In this document: one piece after another, positions 7,375 to 18,665 of the stretch
Numbering within the stretch: position 1 is the first letter of the stretch
Layout of the letters: each line of letters starts with the position of its first letter
Origin: an uncultured Sphingomonadaceae bacterium
Lineage (GTDB): Bacteria > Pseudomonadota > Alphaproteobacteria > Sphingomonadales > Sphingomonadaceae
Direction: 5' to 3'
Length of the DNA stretch: 64,000 nucleotides
Assembly (NCBI GenBank): GCA_947258815.1
Contig: CAMYJW010000030.1
Coordinates: 1 to 64,000 of the forward strand
Position numbers and translations under genes: made by a program
Notes under the pieces: generated by a model
Told to the model about the DNA's origin: nothing
Databases searched by the model: none
The model's input: only the letters and a program-made list of their open reading frames with translations

Positions 7375-10300
7375 CTAATAACTCTTTCTGATCCGCACAT
7401 TCACGTTGCTCGATCCCGATCCCCCAGCCTGACTAAGCACCGATAGCCAAGGCGTGATGCTCACTTCAAGCTGGGTTGCGGTGAAACCGCGCGTATCGGT
7501 TATCAGTTCGACATAGACATCGTCGGTCAGATACTGCCCCGCCGCAAGCGCGGTGCCCCTGCCCGCTTCCTCATCTGCGCCAAGAATGCGCAAACGGTCT
7601 ATGCCGGTTGCCGAGCGCAGCTTGCCGAGGGGATTCAACCCTCCCCCAGAGCCGCGCAACGAATTGAGCGAAGACGCTAGCTGAACCGCCTGAACCGCCG
7701 ACAGATTGGCAATCGAACTGCCGAACAGGATTCGCGAGAGGATTTCATCATCGGGGAGAGACGGCGTGCTGCTGAACCCGATTTGGGGATTGGTGGCGCG
7801 GCCGCCAACTTCGATGTTGACGTCCACATCGTCTATCGCCTCACTGGCGACGATCCGCACCGTCGGGTCGATGGTTCTGCCGCCGGTAAAACCGATGCTG
7901 CCGCGCGTCAGTTCAAACGCGCGGCCCGCGAACGCCAGATTCCCGCGCACAAGATTGACACTACCCGCCATCTGCGGCGCGGCACTGGTGCCCGTGACCT
8001 GAAAACTCGCGCGCCATTCTGAATCGAGGCCCATGCCGGAAACATAAAGCTTCTCCGGCGCCTTGACGGCAATATCCAGCCGCACACGCTCAAACACACT
8101 GGTGAACGGGTCTGCCGCTTCTTCCCCGGTAATGCGCATGCGGCCCTTGCGCGGTTTGAAACGCACTCCGGCAAGCTGCGGAACCTGTGCCGCACCCTCG
8201 CGCACGATTTTGTAGCGCGTTTCAGGCAAAGTGAGCGTGCCCGAAAGCAGTGCCATTTCTCCGGCAGATTTGGTCAGCCGCAATGGCCCGGTCGCGCTGG
8301 CGGAAATGAGATCGCTACGCGCGATGCGGGCCTGCCGAAGCTCAAGCGCGATGTCCATCGGATAGCCAGCCGACGCGGAAAGGCTGAGGTATCCCGATCC
8401 CGTCACAGTCCCTTTTCCGGCATCGGCGGAAAGCTGTTCGACCCGCAATCTGTCTTCGCCAAAGGTGCCGGAAAAGTTGAGGTTGGTGAGTCTGGTTCCG
8501 TACTCCTCGTTCAGGTATCGCAGGTTCTTGCCGCGTGCCACACCCGTCAGACACGGCGCTTCGAGGCGGCAGGAAAAGTCGGCGGCGATCCCCAGCGATC
8601 CGCTCACCTCCTGCCCTGGCAGACCGGCAAACGAGACCAGCGTTTCGGCAGGGCCGTTGTAGCGAATGCCGCCGCCGAGCGCGGCGCGCGCAAGGCGATC
8701 GGTCCATGGCCCCGCGCCGGGCGGAAGCGGGCGCAAGCTGGCCACCATCCGCCCGATCACGCTGCCGCGCTTGCGAAACACCGCGCGCGCTTCGCCGCCA
8801 TCGGCGAGCAGTTTGCCGGCGAAACTGATATCGACCGGCTGGCTGACAGCGGATGCGGTTGTCCGGGTAAAACCGTTGAGCGTAAGGCGCGCATCCGCAC
8901 GCGGAAAGGTGGCCGCGGTGGGCTGGTTGAAATCGAGACTGCCGGTGGCTTTGCCGCCAATGCCAAGACCGGGAATGAACGCGTTGATCGTGGAGAGATC
9001 GACACGCTCCAGCCTGCTCTGGATTTTGAGACCTTTGCCATAGTTGCCCGCAAGGCGCACATTTCCGCCGCCAATATCGATCTTCGTCGGCAACAGTTCA
9101 TAGTTATCAGAGCGCGGAAGGATACGCGCCGGAGTGGCTGTTCTGAACGAAACGCCGCGCGATTTTCCGTTGAGCGCCACGGCCCATAGATCCGGCTTCA
9201 AATCGGCATTTGCCGCAAGCCGGAATGGTGCTTTCCCGCCGTTCTCAACCAGTGCTTTGGCATGCCCCCGGCCATCGCGATAATCGAGTTCAATCCGCGC
9301 GGCATTGATCGCGAACCCACGAAATCGCGTATCCGCAAGTTGGGCGTCCGCCACGATATGCGGATTGTCATACAGCACCGCGCGGCCATCGATGATCGCC
9401 GATCCAAGGTAGAGATTGGCCTGGCCTGAAAAGCGCGTGCCGTTCGCACGAAGCTTGAACTTGGCCTGCTGAAATTTGCCTTGCGCGCCAAGTTCTACGA
9501 TGCCGCCAAGCCCGTTGCCGCTGGCCGAAAGCGTGCCCGCGAATGGCCCGGCGCGGGTTTGGCGCAAGGTTCCGGTAAACGCGATTCCAGACAGTTCGGC
9601 CCTGTTGATCCTGACGGTCGTCGTGCCGCGCGTTCCCAGCGTTACATCCGCCGTGAGCGGGCCGTAATCTGTATCGCCTTTCAGTCCGAGACGATAACCT
9701 TGCCCAGCGCCCAATAATCGCGCTTCGAGATCGGCAAGCCCTATACCCAATCCGGGCCGGTCCGCCGTCAACGTGGCTTTCGGGTCGGCGATGGTTCCGG
9801 CAACGCGCACACCGATCCGGCCATAGCGATCAGACATGCCGTTCGCGCTCAACGCGAGTTGACCGTCAGCCGAGTAGCTTCCCTTGCCGCCGGTGATCCG
9901 CAGATCGGGCGCATTGAGCGTAAGATTGGTGAAGCGAACCGTCCCGTCCGCGCCATAGCGGACGTCGGATGCGGCGACGAAATTGCCGCCGAGATAGTCA
10001 CGCAGGGTGTCGTTCAGCAGCCGGGTTGAGCGGGCGCGGACCCGGCCCGCAAGTGCGAATTCTCCAGACTGCGCGGTTTCGAGTTCCGCGTCTGTCTCGA
10101 CATTGAAAATGCCAACGCTCTCTATGCGATAGCCCGCAATGCGCCCGTCTATCGCGCCGGAATAGAGGCCGGTATCCATGTTCGCCAGAATGATTGCGGT
10201 TGCGTCGATCCGTGGCGATCTGATCCGCATGTTGTCTGAAAGGATGCGCGCGCCGCTAATCGCCAGATCGCCATCAAGCCTGACATCGGAAAGTTTGCCT

Positions 10301-11610
10301 CCGGCCACGGCATCAAGCCCGGTAATCCGTTGCGCGGTGGCGTTGACCGGTATCAGGATCTGTTCGGCGTCAATTGTGGCCGCGCCTTTGGCCGAAAGCG
10401 CTTCAACGCCGATATCGCTGAACACGATCCGTCTGGCATTCAGCGAATAGGCGATGCGCGGCGTGGCGAATGCGCCGTCCAGTGTCAGCAGCGCGCGCAA
10501 TCCACTGGCGCGCAGATCGGGGGCCAGCGCCGATGGCCGCAGCACCACAAATGCAAGTCTGAAATCGTCGAAACGATTGCTTCCCAGATCGGCCAGACCG
10601 TTGGCGGACAGTGAAAACGTGTCGCTCTGCAGCCCCCCGGCGACAGTCGCGCGGCGCTTTTCCACTGCAGCGGAGAGATCGATTTGCACAGGAGAGCCCA
10701 GCAACCCGGACAGCGCGTCAGGCGCAAACATCGCCAGTGTTGCCGGGCCTTTCAGCGCGAATGTTCCGTCGCGCGCAGTCAGCCTGATATCCGCAACCGT
10801 GTTCTGTTCGGATCGGGCTGTCAGCTTGCCGTTCCATGCCGTCCAGTCGCCTTTGCCGCTGATTTTCACGGCGAGCGGGTCGCGCAGTCCGGCAAGTGCG
10901 GCGATCATCCCTTGTCGCGGCGCGCTGAGATCTGCCTTGATCGCAAGCCGGTTTTCAGCCGGGACAGCATCAAGCACGAGCGACAGCGCGTCGCCGCCAC
11001 CCGTTGCCGCGCCTTTCAGCGTTTTGCCATCTAAGCTGATTTGCGCGCGTCCGCTGGCGATATGGGCCTTGCCGCTGATTGCCGCGACCCGTTCCACCCC
11101 GCTGACGGGCGCGGCGGCAATGAAGCGTTCGATTTCCAGCTTTGCAACATCAATATCCAGATCGGGCAAAAGCGGCGCATCGCTTTGTGTTTCGCGCAGT
11201 TCAGGCAGGCGCTGCAATGTCATGCGCTGTGCCGTTGCCGAGCGGATATCGACATGATTGCCCAGATAGGCGAGCGGTCGCCAATCGAGCTTCACTTCGG
11301 GCGAAAACAGAAACTCGCCTTTGGGATCGTGGATCGAAAGATCGTGGAGGACCATATCGCCATAAAGCGATCCGCCGATCCGTCCGATTTCGATCCGCAT
11401 GCCGCTTTCGAAGGGGATGGTGCGCACGGCCTCTGCAACAAGGCGCCGTCCGGGCGAGGTATCAAGCAACAGCAGCCCTGCTACCAGCAGCAACAACAAC
11501 CCCACCAGAACTTTCCCCACCTCCTTCAGCCAGAACCGGGGCCATCTTTCTCGCAAAGACGCAGTGCCGGGCTGGTCCGCTTCGCGGGTTGTCTGTTCAG
11601 TTTCGGACAT
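7375..11610 (-). CDS. tamB: TamB, inner-membrane-anchored AsmA-like translocation protein
   Basis: This 1411-aa protein has one N-terminal membrane anchor (about 30-52), a very long region of repeated beta strands and a C-terminal DUF490 domain. Conserved end features are DEILSRILFGSSIANLSAVQAVQLASSL and LRILGADEEAGRGTALAAGQYLTDDVYVEL. TamB bridges inner and outer membranes and works with TamA in outer-membrane protein assembly. AsmA-like proteins of this shape are also implicated in phospholipid transport. Its ATG overlaps the tamA stop (ATGA), showing translational coupling. Length is typical of alphaproteobacterial TamB. Confidence 0.95.
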   Translation of the reverse strand: MSETEQTTREADQPGTASLRERWPRFWLKEVGKVLVGLLLLLVAGLLLLDTSPGRRLVAEAVRTIPFESGMRIEIGRIGGSLYGDMVLHDLSIHDPKGEFLFSPEVKLDWRPLAYLGNHVDIRSATAQRMTLQRLPELRETQSDAPLLPDLDIDVAKLEIERFIAAAPVSGVERVAAISGKAHIASGRAQISLDGKTLKGAATGGGDALSLVLDAVPAENRLAIKADLSAPRQGMIAALAGLRDPLAVKISGKGDWTAWNGKLTARSEQNTVADIRLTARDGTFALKGPATLAMFAPDALSGLLGSPVQIDLSAAVEKRRATVAGGLQSDTFSLSANGLADLGSNRFDDFRLAFVVLRPSALAPDLRASGLRALLTLDGAFATPRIAYSLNARRIVFSDIGVEALSAKGAATIDAEQILIPVNATAQRITGLDAVAGGKLSDVRLDGDLAISGARILSDNMRIRSPRIDATAIILANMDTGLYSGAIDGRIAGYRIESVGIFNVETDAELETAQSGEFALAGRVRARSTRLLNDTLRDYLGGNFVAASDVRYGADGTVRFTNLTLNAPDLRITGGKGSYSADGQLALSANGMSDRYGRIGVRVAGTIADPKATLTADRPGLGIGLADLEARLLGAGQGYRLGLKGDTDYGPLTADVTLGTRGTTTVRINRAELSGIAFTGTLRQTRAGPFAGTLSASGNGLGGIVELGAQGKFQQAKFKLRANGTRFSGQANLYLGSAIIDGRAVLYDNPHIVADAQLADTRFRGFAINAARIELDYRDGRGHAKALVENGGKAPFRLAANADLKPDLWAVALNGKSRGVSFRTATPARILPRSDNYELLPTKIDIGGGNVRLAGNYGKGLKIQSRLERVDLSTINAFIPGLGIGGKATGSLDFNQPTAATFPRADARLTLNGFTRTTASAVSQPVDISFAGKLLADGGEARAVFRKRGSVIGRMVASLRPLPPGAGPWTDRLARAALGGGIRYNGPAETLVSFAGLPGQEVSGSLGIAADFSCRLEAPCLTGVARGKNLRYLNEEYGTRLTNLNFSGTFGEDRLRVEQLSADAGKGTVTGSGYLSLSASAGYPMDIALELRQARIARSDLISASATGPLRLTKSAGEMALLSGTLTLPETRYKIVREGAAQVPQLAGVRFKPRKGRMRITGEEAADPFTSVFERVRLDIAVKAPEKLYVSGMGLDSEWRASFQVTGTSAAPQMAGSVNLVRGNLAFAGRAFELTRGSIGFTGGRTIDPTVRIVASEAIDDVDVNIEVGGRATNPQIGFSSTPSLPDDEILSRILFGSSIANLSAVQAVQLASSLNSLRGSGGGLNPLGKLRSATGIDRLRILGADEEAGRGTALAAGQYLTDDVYVELITDTRGFTATQLEVSITPWLSVLSQAGGSGSSNVNVRIRKSY

Positions 11611-13826
11611 CAGAATGCCTGTCCGATGGAAATATACACGTTAACGCGGCTTTCCCCCGGCCTGCGATCGATCGGGGTGGCGATATCGACGCGTAGCGGG
11701 CCGAAGTTTGTGTAGTAGCGGCCGCCGATCCCGGCCCCGTAACGCAGGTTTGAAAAGTCAGGCGTTGTGCGGGCATAGGACTGACCGGCATCGACAAATC
11801 CGACGATGCCGAAATCGGAAAAGCGATAGCGCACTTCGGCGGACAGTTCGTTGAGGCTGCGTCCGCCCGTCGGATCCCCGAAAGGATCGAGCGGCCCAAG
11901 CTGCTGATAGCCATATCCGCGCACCGAGCCGCCGCCGCCCGCGTAAAGCCTGCGCGATGGGGCGACGTCCTGAACCTTGGCCGCCTGTATGGTTCCGAGC
12001 CGGAAGCGCCCGGCAATCACCAGCCCATCGCTGACCGGATAATACGCAGAGCCATCGACGCGGGCGCGAACGTAAGGCGTGAATCCCCCGTCGATAGAGG
12101 CTTCGGGCTGGATCAGCGTCGTCAGCCTGAAACCCCTGGTCGGGTCAAGCAGATCGTTAGAGTGGTCGATCCCCAACTCGCCGTTTAGCCCGCCGATGAA
12201 ATATGTCTGGCGATCGCGCATGCCGCTTGCCGGATCGTAATCCTTCTCCGCCGTCGCCAGCAATTCCGCGCCGAAGGAATAGGTCATCCGTTTTTGCCAG
12301 ATCGGCGTGGAATCGCGGCTTATCCGCGCGGCCAGACGTCCGGTATAAGCGCTGAACGCATCGAATTCACTGTGCAGCACTTCACCGACAAGCTCGAAAG
12401 TGCGGTCGCGCTTGCCGGCGTTCGCGCGTCTGAATGTTGCGCCCGCGCCTTGCTCTCTGGTTCCGGCAACACCGCTGAATATCACCGCGCCTTCTGGCGG
12501 AAACATGTTGCGATGGGTCCAGCTTGCTTCGAGCCGGAATCCCTCGCCACTGCCATAGCCAGCGCTTCCGGCGATGGTGCGCGGCGGGCCGGCGGTCTGG
12601 TTCACCAGAATTGTTGCAAAGGTGCTGTCTTCTCCGGCACTTTCTCCGCTTCGGACCGGTTCGACGGATACCGTGGAGAGCAACCCGGTTGCGACCAGCG
12701 CCTTGCGCAGATCGTCAATCTTTCGGCGATCGTAAAGTTCGCCCCGCCTGAAACGCGCCAGAACCGCGATGTGATCGGGATCGAAAACGGCTTCGCCTTG
12801 CGTCGCGAAATCTCCGAAACGCGATCGCGGCCCAATTTCAACAGGGAGCGTATAGGCACCCTCGCCGGTTTCGCGATCCAGCAAAATGTCGCGCTGGCCG
12901 ATCTTGGCGAACGGATAGCCCTGTTCGCCCAATGCCACGGTAACATTGGCTTCCGCGCGCTGCACACGTTCGGCGATGATCGGTTCGCCAATGCTGAGCG
13001 GAAGGTTATCCCTGGCAAGACCGGGTGGAACCGTTGGCCGGGCGGCGACGATAATTTCGGAGAACACATAACGCTGACCCGGTGTGATATCGAGCACCGC
13101 ACGATATGGCCCGCTGTCTCCCTCATCGGGTCGTTCTATCCGCGCGCTGACGATCGGGCTGTACCAGCCTTCCGAAGCGAGCAGCGTGCTCATGAGATCG
13201 GCATCTTCATCAAGCCGGGCGGAGATCATCGCGACGTTGGCTGCTTCACTATTCTTCTCAAGCGCGGAAAGCGATCGGAACATCGCTGCCAGATCTGTGC
13301 CGCTTTCCTGATTCGCTGATTCCAGACCGTTCAATCGGGTCTCATATCTGATCGATGTTTCCTCAAGCGCGTCTTCAGCTTGCGCATATTCAACAGGCGT
13401 GACTTCGAAACGGTCAATCGGCAGAAGCGGTTTCAACAGTTCCTTGTCGCTTATCAACGCATCGCCGATTTCTTCAACCACATCGCCATCGTCCAGAACC
13501 GATGCTGCCGCAGCAGTTTGCGCCGCGCCGGGCGTATCAGAACCTTGTGGCTGCGTGGCAGCGTCTTCCGCCGCCATTCGTCGTTCAAACTCCGCTATTG
13601 ATTCCAGGGGCTTATAAAGCTCGCCATCGGCGCCTTGATCTTCGGACTGCTCCAGCGCGGGGATGCTCTGTCTGAACTCCTCGTCGCTGACAATCGGCTC
13701 GACTTGCGGCAAATGCGCGTCGCCCACCTCCTGTGCCGTTGCCGGGCAAGGAATAAGCATCCAGCCAAGTGCCAGCCATCCGATGCTGTGGCCAACGCGA
13801 TATTTTCGCTGTAGCGCGATGGTCAT
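11610..13826 (-). CDS. tamA: TamA, Omp85-family outer membrane protein
   Basis: This 738-aa protein has a signal peptide (cleavage near ATAQ, residue 32) and an acidic low-complexity stretch (about 35-165). POTRA domains follow (about 200-420) and then a 16-strand Omp85 barrel. The barrel contains the lid-lock type motif VRGYGYQQLGP and ends in ISIGQAF with the terminal Phe used for BAM recognition. It should sit in the outer membrane and pair with TamB encoded immediately downstream. The long acidic linker before the POTRA domains is bigger than in E. coli TamA, but similar extensions are not rare in this order. Confidence 0.93.
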   Translation of the reverse strand: MTIALQRKYRVGHSIGWLALGWMLIPCPATAQEVGDAHLPQVEPIVSDEEFRQSIPALEQSEDQGADGELYKPLESIAEFERRMAAEDAATQPQGSDTPGAAQTAAAASVLDDGDVVEEIGDALISDKELLKPLLPIDRFEVTPVEYAQAEDALEETSIRYETRLNGLESANQESGTDLAAMFRSLSALEKNSEAANVAMISARLDEDADLMSTLLASEGWYSPIVSARIERPDEGDSGPYRAVLDITPGQRYVFSEIIVAARPTVPPGLARDNLPLSIGEPIIAERVQRAEANVTVALGEQGYPFAKIGQRDILLDRETGEGAYTLPVEIGPRSRFGDFATQGEAVFDPDHIAVLARFRRGELYDRRKIDDLRKALVATGLLSTVSVEPVRSGESAGEDSTFATILVNQTAGPPRTIAGSAGYGSGEGFRLEASWTHRNMFPPEGAVIFSGVAGTREQGAGATFRRANAGKRDRTFELVGEVLHSEFDAFSAYTGRLAARISRDSTPIWQKRMTYSFGAELLATAEKDYDPASGMRDRQTYFIGGLNGELGIDHSNDLLDPTRGFRLTTLIQPEASIDGGFTPYVRARVDGSAYYPVSDGLVIAGRFRLGTIQAAKVQDVAPSRRLYAGGGGSVRGYGYQQLGPLDPFGDPTGGRSLNELSAEVRYRFSDFGIVGFVDAGQSYARTTPDFSNLRYGAGIGGRYYTNFGPLRVDIATPIDRRPGESRVNVYISIGQAF

Positions 13827-13869
13827 TCGACCTCAAATCCCGAATTGCTAACTTTTGTTCGCCGCGCTG

Positions 13870-14331
13870 TCACAAGGTAAACGTCGCCGCCTGTCCGTGG
13901 TATGAACCCTGATCGTCTATAAGGTTCCAGACAATTGCTTTTTCAACCGCAAAGCGTCGGCCTGATCTGGAAATCCTCACGCCTGCATAATCCTCGATAA
14001 ATCCGTTTGCCGTCACGCGCTCAAGCAATGCCTGACGTTCCGCACGTAACGGCGCCTCGGCGGACAATCGCGATGCCATCGTCGTAAATTCCATAACCGT
14101 GCATTCAAACGCAGCAAGCGCGCTTGCGTTCCCGAAAAAGAACACAGGATCGGGTTCTGTGCCATGGGCGACCACAACCGCGGGCAGTTCCCATAACGCC
14201 TGCACGGTTTCCGGCCCCGAATCGACCAGCGAAGCGCCCAGCAACAGTCGATAACTTTCCGCGATCAGCGAGATGCGCCGCGCGCGTGCAGCCTGGCGAT
14301 AGAGTGCTGGAAGCGAGCCGGTTTTCGACAT
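13870..14331 (-). CDS. MEKHLA domain protein
   Basis: This 153-aa single-domain protein has a PAS-like MEKHLA fold, with FFFGNASALAAFE and the C-terminal block ISRSGRRFAVEKAIVWNLIDDQG being characteristic. MEKHLA domains are known from plant HD-ZIP III factors and from small bacterial proteins, and are thought to sense redox or light-like signals. No output domain is present. It lies 43 bases upstream of tamA on the same strand and diverges from ribB. The function in bacteria is not established. Confidence 0.75.
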   Translation of the reverse strand: MSKTGSLPALYRQAARARRISLIAESYRLLLGASLVDSGPETVQALWELPAVVVAHGTEPDPVFFFGNASALAAFECTVMEFTTMASRLSAEAPLRAERQALLERVTANGFIEDYAGVRISRSGRRFAVEKAIVWNLIDDQGSYHGQAATFTL

Positions 14332-14416
14332 GGATAACGCTTATCAGTAGCCGCGCGACATTGCGAGACTTTCACGTCTGGTTTCGCGCGTTGGAGCGCC
14401 AAAATATGTGCTTTGA

Positions 14417-14452
14417 TGTGATAATATCCTTGTCATCACATTATAGTGTGAT
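14417..14452. promoter_or_regulatory. Three TGTGAT half-sites upstream of the HTH-RibB gene
   Basis: TGTGAT at 14417-14422, ATCACA at 14435-14440 and TGTGAT at 14447-14452 form two nested inverted repeats sharing the middle half-site. The last pair is separated by TTATAG. They end 15 bases before the ribB ATG. As the RibB product carries an HTH domain, autogenous control is a natural idea, but other regulators are possible. Confidence 0.45.
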
Positions 14453-14467
14453 AGCGACAGAGCCACT

Positions 14468-15769
14468 ATGACAGAGATGATAATAGATCGAGTCCGCCAG
14501 CTTGTGAACGATGGCGAAATGACCCGGGCGGGACTGGCGCGCGCTGCCGGACTTCACGCCAACACGCTGCGTGATTGCACCGAACCCAGTTGGAACCCGA
14601 CAACCGAAACACTCGGCAAGCTCGAACGGTTCCTTCAGGCAAACGACGATCGCCCGGTGCTCGTTCCAATCGAGGAAATTATCGACGAGGCGCGCAATGG
14701 CCGTATGTTCGTGCTGGTGGACGATGAAGACCGCGAAAATGAAGGCGATCTTGTCATTCCCGCGCAGATGGCGACGCCCGATGCAATCAATTTCATGGCC
14801 ACGCACGGGCGCGGCCTGATCTGTCTGACGCTTTCTTCGGAACGATGCGCGGAACTCGATCTCGAACCGATGAGCCGCCACAACGGCACCGCGTATGAGA
14901 CGGCGTTTACCGTATCCATCGAGGCCCGCGAAGGCGTGACCACAGGGATTTCCGCGGCGGACAGGGCGCGCACGATCAGTGTTGCCATCGATGGCACGCG
15001 GGGCAAGAACGACATCGTCACACCGGGCCATGTCTTTCCCTTGCGCGCCCGCGATGGCGGGGTTCTGGTTCGCGCCGGGCACACCGAAGCCGGCGTCGAC
15101 CTATCCCGACTGGCGGGCCTGAACCCCTCCAGTGTGATCTGCGAAATCATGCGCGACGATGGCTCGATGGCGCGGATGGACGATCTTATCACGTTCGCCC
15201 GCCTGCACGATCTCAAGATCGGCACGATCCGGGATCTTATCGCCTATCGGCGTCGGCATGACCGGATGGTCGAGATGCGCGCGGAAACCACGTTCGAAAG
15301 CCAGTGGGGCGGAACCTGGCGCGCACGAACCTATTTCAACAAGGCAACCGGGGATGAGAACATCGCGCTCATCAAGGGCCGCATCGATTCCGATAATCCC
15401 ACACTGGTGCGCATGCACACACTTTCGGTTTTCGCCGATATTCTTGGTGAGGCAAACAGCCGCTCCTCGCTCCTGCGCCGTTCGATGGAAATCGTGGCAG
15501 AAGAAGGTGCGGGCGTGATCGTTGTGATCAACAAGCCAATGCGCGGGGTTATGGCGCACACCATCAAGTTGCGCGCGGGCATGCAGGAGCGCGAGGCGGC
15601 ACAGGCCGAGGAACTGCGCGATTATGGCGTTGGCGCCCAGATTCTGGCGGAACTGGGCATTCACGATATGGTCCTGCTTTCAAATGCTGAACAATCGCTG
15701 GTGGCGCTGGAAGGCTATGGCCTGAACATCATCGGCAGACGGTCGATAGACGATGGAGATCAAGAATGA
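14468..15769 (+). CDS. ribB: HTH - DHBP synthase (RibB) - RibA-like fusion
   Basis: This 433-aa protein has three parts. Residues 1-58 form an XRE-like helix-turn-helix ([19 protein letters not shown]). Residues about 66-268 are 3,4-dihydroxy-2-butanone-4-phosphate synthase with metal-site [11 protein letters not shown] (84-94) and [15 protein letters not shown]. Residues about 270-425 resemble GTP cyclohydrolase II but lack the zinc cysteines (no C-x2-GDxxx-RCDCG motif). The RibB part makes the four-carbon riboflavin precursor from ribulose 5-phosphate. The RibA-like part is probably catalytically dead, so a separate ribA is expected elsewhere. The stop overlaps the ribH start. Confidence 0.9.
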   Translation: MTEMIIDRVRQLVNDGEMTRAGLARAAGLHANTLRDCTEPSWNPTTETLGKLERFLQANDDRPVLVPIEEIIDEARNGRMFVLVDDEDRENEGDLVIPAQMATPDAINFMATHGRGLICLTLSSERCAELDLEPMSRHNGTAYETAFTVSIEAREGVTTGISAADRARTISVAIDGTRGKNDIVTPGHVFPLRARDGGVLVRAGHTEAGVDLSRLAGLNPSSVICEIMRDDGSMARMDDLITFARLHDLKIGTIRDLIAYRRRHDRMVEMRAETTFESQWGGTWRARTYFNKATGDENIALIKGRIDSDNPTLVRMHTLSVFADILGEANSRSSLLRRSMEIVAEEGAGVIVVINKPMRGVMAHTIKLRAGMQEREAAQAEELRDYGVGAQILAELGIHDMVLLSNAEQSLVALEGYGLNIIGRRSIDDGDQE

Positions 15770-16188
15770 GCCGTTTCCTGATAGTCGAGGCGCGTTTTTA
15801 CGACGGGCTGAACGATATGCTCGTTTCCGGCGCGCGCGCGGCGCTGGAGAGTGCCGGACACTCCGCCGATGTGATCACCGTGCCGGGCGCACTGGAAATT
15901 CCCGCCGCGATATCGCTGGCGGTTGAGGCAGACCAATATGACGGGTTTGTCGCGATTGGCGTGGTGATTCGCGGCGAAACCTATCATTTCGAGATCGTTT
16001 CGGGCGAGAGCGCGCGCGGGATCATGGCGCTGACAATGGACGGAATTGCCATCGGCAACGGCATTCTCACAGTGGAGAACGAGGCGCAGGCTATCGTGCG
16101 CGCCGATCCCGGTCAGAAAGACAAAGGCGGAGAAGCCGCAAAAGCCGCGATGGCTCTGCTGGACCTCCAGTCACGCTTTAATGGCTAA
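15766..16188 (+). CDS. ribH: 6,7-dimethyl-8-ribityllumazine synthase
   Basis: This 140-aa lumazine synthase joins the RibB product to 5-amino-6-ribitylamino-uracil. Family motifs are [38 protein letters not shown] and the C-terminal [14 protein letters not shown]. The active-site His lies in ETYHFE. The start overlaps the ribB stop by four bases, so the two riboflavin enzymes are made together. Length is slightly short, as in other alphaproteobacteria. Confidence 0.95.
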   Translation: MSRFLIVEARFYDGLNDMLVSGARAALESAGHSADVITVPGALEIPAAISLAVEADQYDGFVAIGVVIRGETYHFEIVSGESARGIMALTMDGIAIGNGILTVENEAQAIVRADPGQKDKGGEAAKAAMALLDLQSRFNG

Positions 16189-16237
16189 ACTGACAGGCTG
16201 AATTCGGCGGCTGAACTGACGCGCGCGCCGGGGTATC

Positions 16238-17575
<1,338 letters not shown>

Positions 17576-17693
17576 TTAGCAGCAAGGCTTTTGGTGGCAA
17601 GTTGCGTTGCGTCAAATTCATCGGCTTGTGCTATACCCGATAAGCCCCATATCCAGACTATGAGCCTGCCAAGGCGCAACAAGGACGAAGACC

Positions 17694-18248
17694 ATGGCCG
17701 ATCAGTCGATCACTCCGAACAACGATATTTCACCCGAGCCGACATCCGAAGGCGCGGCCAAATCGCATTTCTCCAAAGCCATCGAAGAAGCCAAGGCTGG
17801 TGCCGAAGCGCTGGGCAAGGAAGCGAAGGAACGCGCGCAGGCGCTTGGCAGCGAGGCAAAGCAGCGCGCCGGCACCTACCGCGAAAAGGCGGAGCAGACC
17901 TCCAGCGAATGGCAGGAAGAAGCCCGCGCAAAATCCGGCGAAGCCAAAGACATGGCATACAATTATGCCAACGAGGGCAAGGCGAAGGCCAGCCAGGCTA
18001 TTTCCGGCTTGGGCAAGCTGGTTGAAGAAAATGCCGCTGCCATCGACGAAAAAGTCGGTGCGCAATATGGCGATTATGCGCGCTCCGCCGCCAAATCCAT
18101 GCAGGACGCGGCAAACAGGCTGGACGAAAAATCGCTTGATGATCTGGGCGAAGATGCGAAAGAATTCGTGCGTGAGAAACCCGCGCTTGCCGTTGGCATT
18201 GCCGCTGCGGCCGGATTTGTTCTCGCTCGTCTTTTCCGGGGCCGGTAA
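17694..18248 (+). CDS. Ala/Lys/Glu-rich coiled-coil protein with C-terminal membrane anchor (YqjD/ElaB-like)
   Basis: This 184-aa protein has a disordered start and a long charged helical region rich in EAK repeats (about 28-150) resembling LEA or apolipoprotein-like helices. It ends in a C-terminal hydrophobic helix (LAVGIAAAAGFVLARLFRGR). The REKP plus membrane helix plus RR ending is the signature of the YqjD/ElaB/DUF883 group, which in enterobacteria binds ribosomes at the inner membrane in stationary phase. It starts a four-gene set of small membrane-associated proteins. Assignment is by architecture. Confidence 0.65.
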   Translation: MADQSITPNNDISPEPTSEGAAKSHFSKAIEEAKAGAEALGKEAKERAQALGSEAKQRAGTYREKAEQTSSEWQEEARAKSGEAKDMAYNYANEGKAKASQAISGLGKLVEENAAAIDEKVGAQYGDYARSAAKSMQDAANRLDEKSLDDLGEDAKEFVREKPALAVGIAAAAGFVLARLFRGR

Positions 18249-18278
18249 CCGCCAGTTCCACAGCCGTTCTGAGCCAGT

Positions 18279-18665
18279 ATGGAAGATGTGACGCAAACGC
18301 CGCCTTCTCCTGAACAACAAGAGGCGCAGGGAGGCTCATTGCCTGACGATATTCGTCAGCTTGCAACCGATGCGCGCGCGCTGGCGGAAGCCGAATTTGC
18401 CTATCAGAAGGCGCGCGCCGCATTTGCCGGCAATGAAGCGAAACGGATCGCCATACTTGGCGCGTTTGCGGCGGTGTTCGTGTACTTTGCGCTGATGGCG
18501 CTGATCATGGGCACGGTGATCGCGCTGGGGCCGGTGCTGGGGCTGTGGGGTGCGACAGCGGCTGTTACGGGCGGTTTACTGCTGGCAGTGCTGATTTGTG
18601 CTGCGCTTATCCTCATGCGCATCAAACGGATGAAAACAGTGCTGAAAGACGATAAGCCGGACTGA
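18279..18665 (+). CDS. Phage-holin-like membrane protein (YqjE family)
   Basis: This 128-aa protein has an amphipathic N-terminus (residues about 15-50, DDIRQLATDARALAEAEFAYQK). Two membrane helices follow (about 55-82 and 86-112), then a basic tail. That is the layout of the YqjE/phage_holin_3_6 group, named for sequence similarity and not for lysis. The genes before and after it form a YqjD-YqjE-like cluster typical of proteobacterial stress loci. Its stop shares one base with the next start (TGATG). Confidence 0.7.
   Translation: MEDVTQTPPSPEQQEAQGGSLPDDIRQLATDARALAEAEFAYQKARAAFAGNEAKRIAILGAFAAVFVYFALMALIMGTVIALGPVLGLWGATAAVTGGLLLAVLICAALILMRIKRMKTVLKDDKPD

Noticed and set aside
10454..11257. 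Plus-strand frame of 267 codons opposite tamB
   Set aside because: Low-complexity Ser/Ala/Arg translation with no motif; tamB is well supported.
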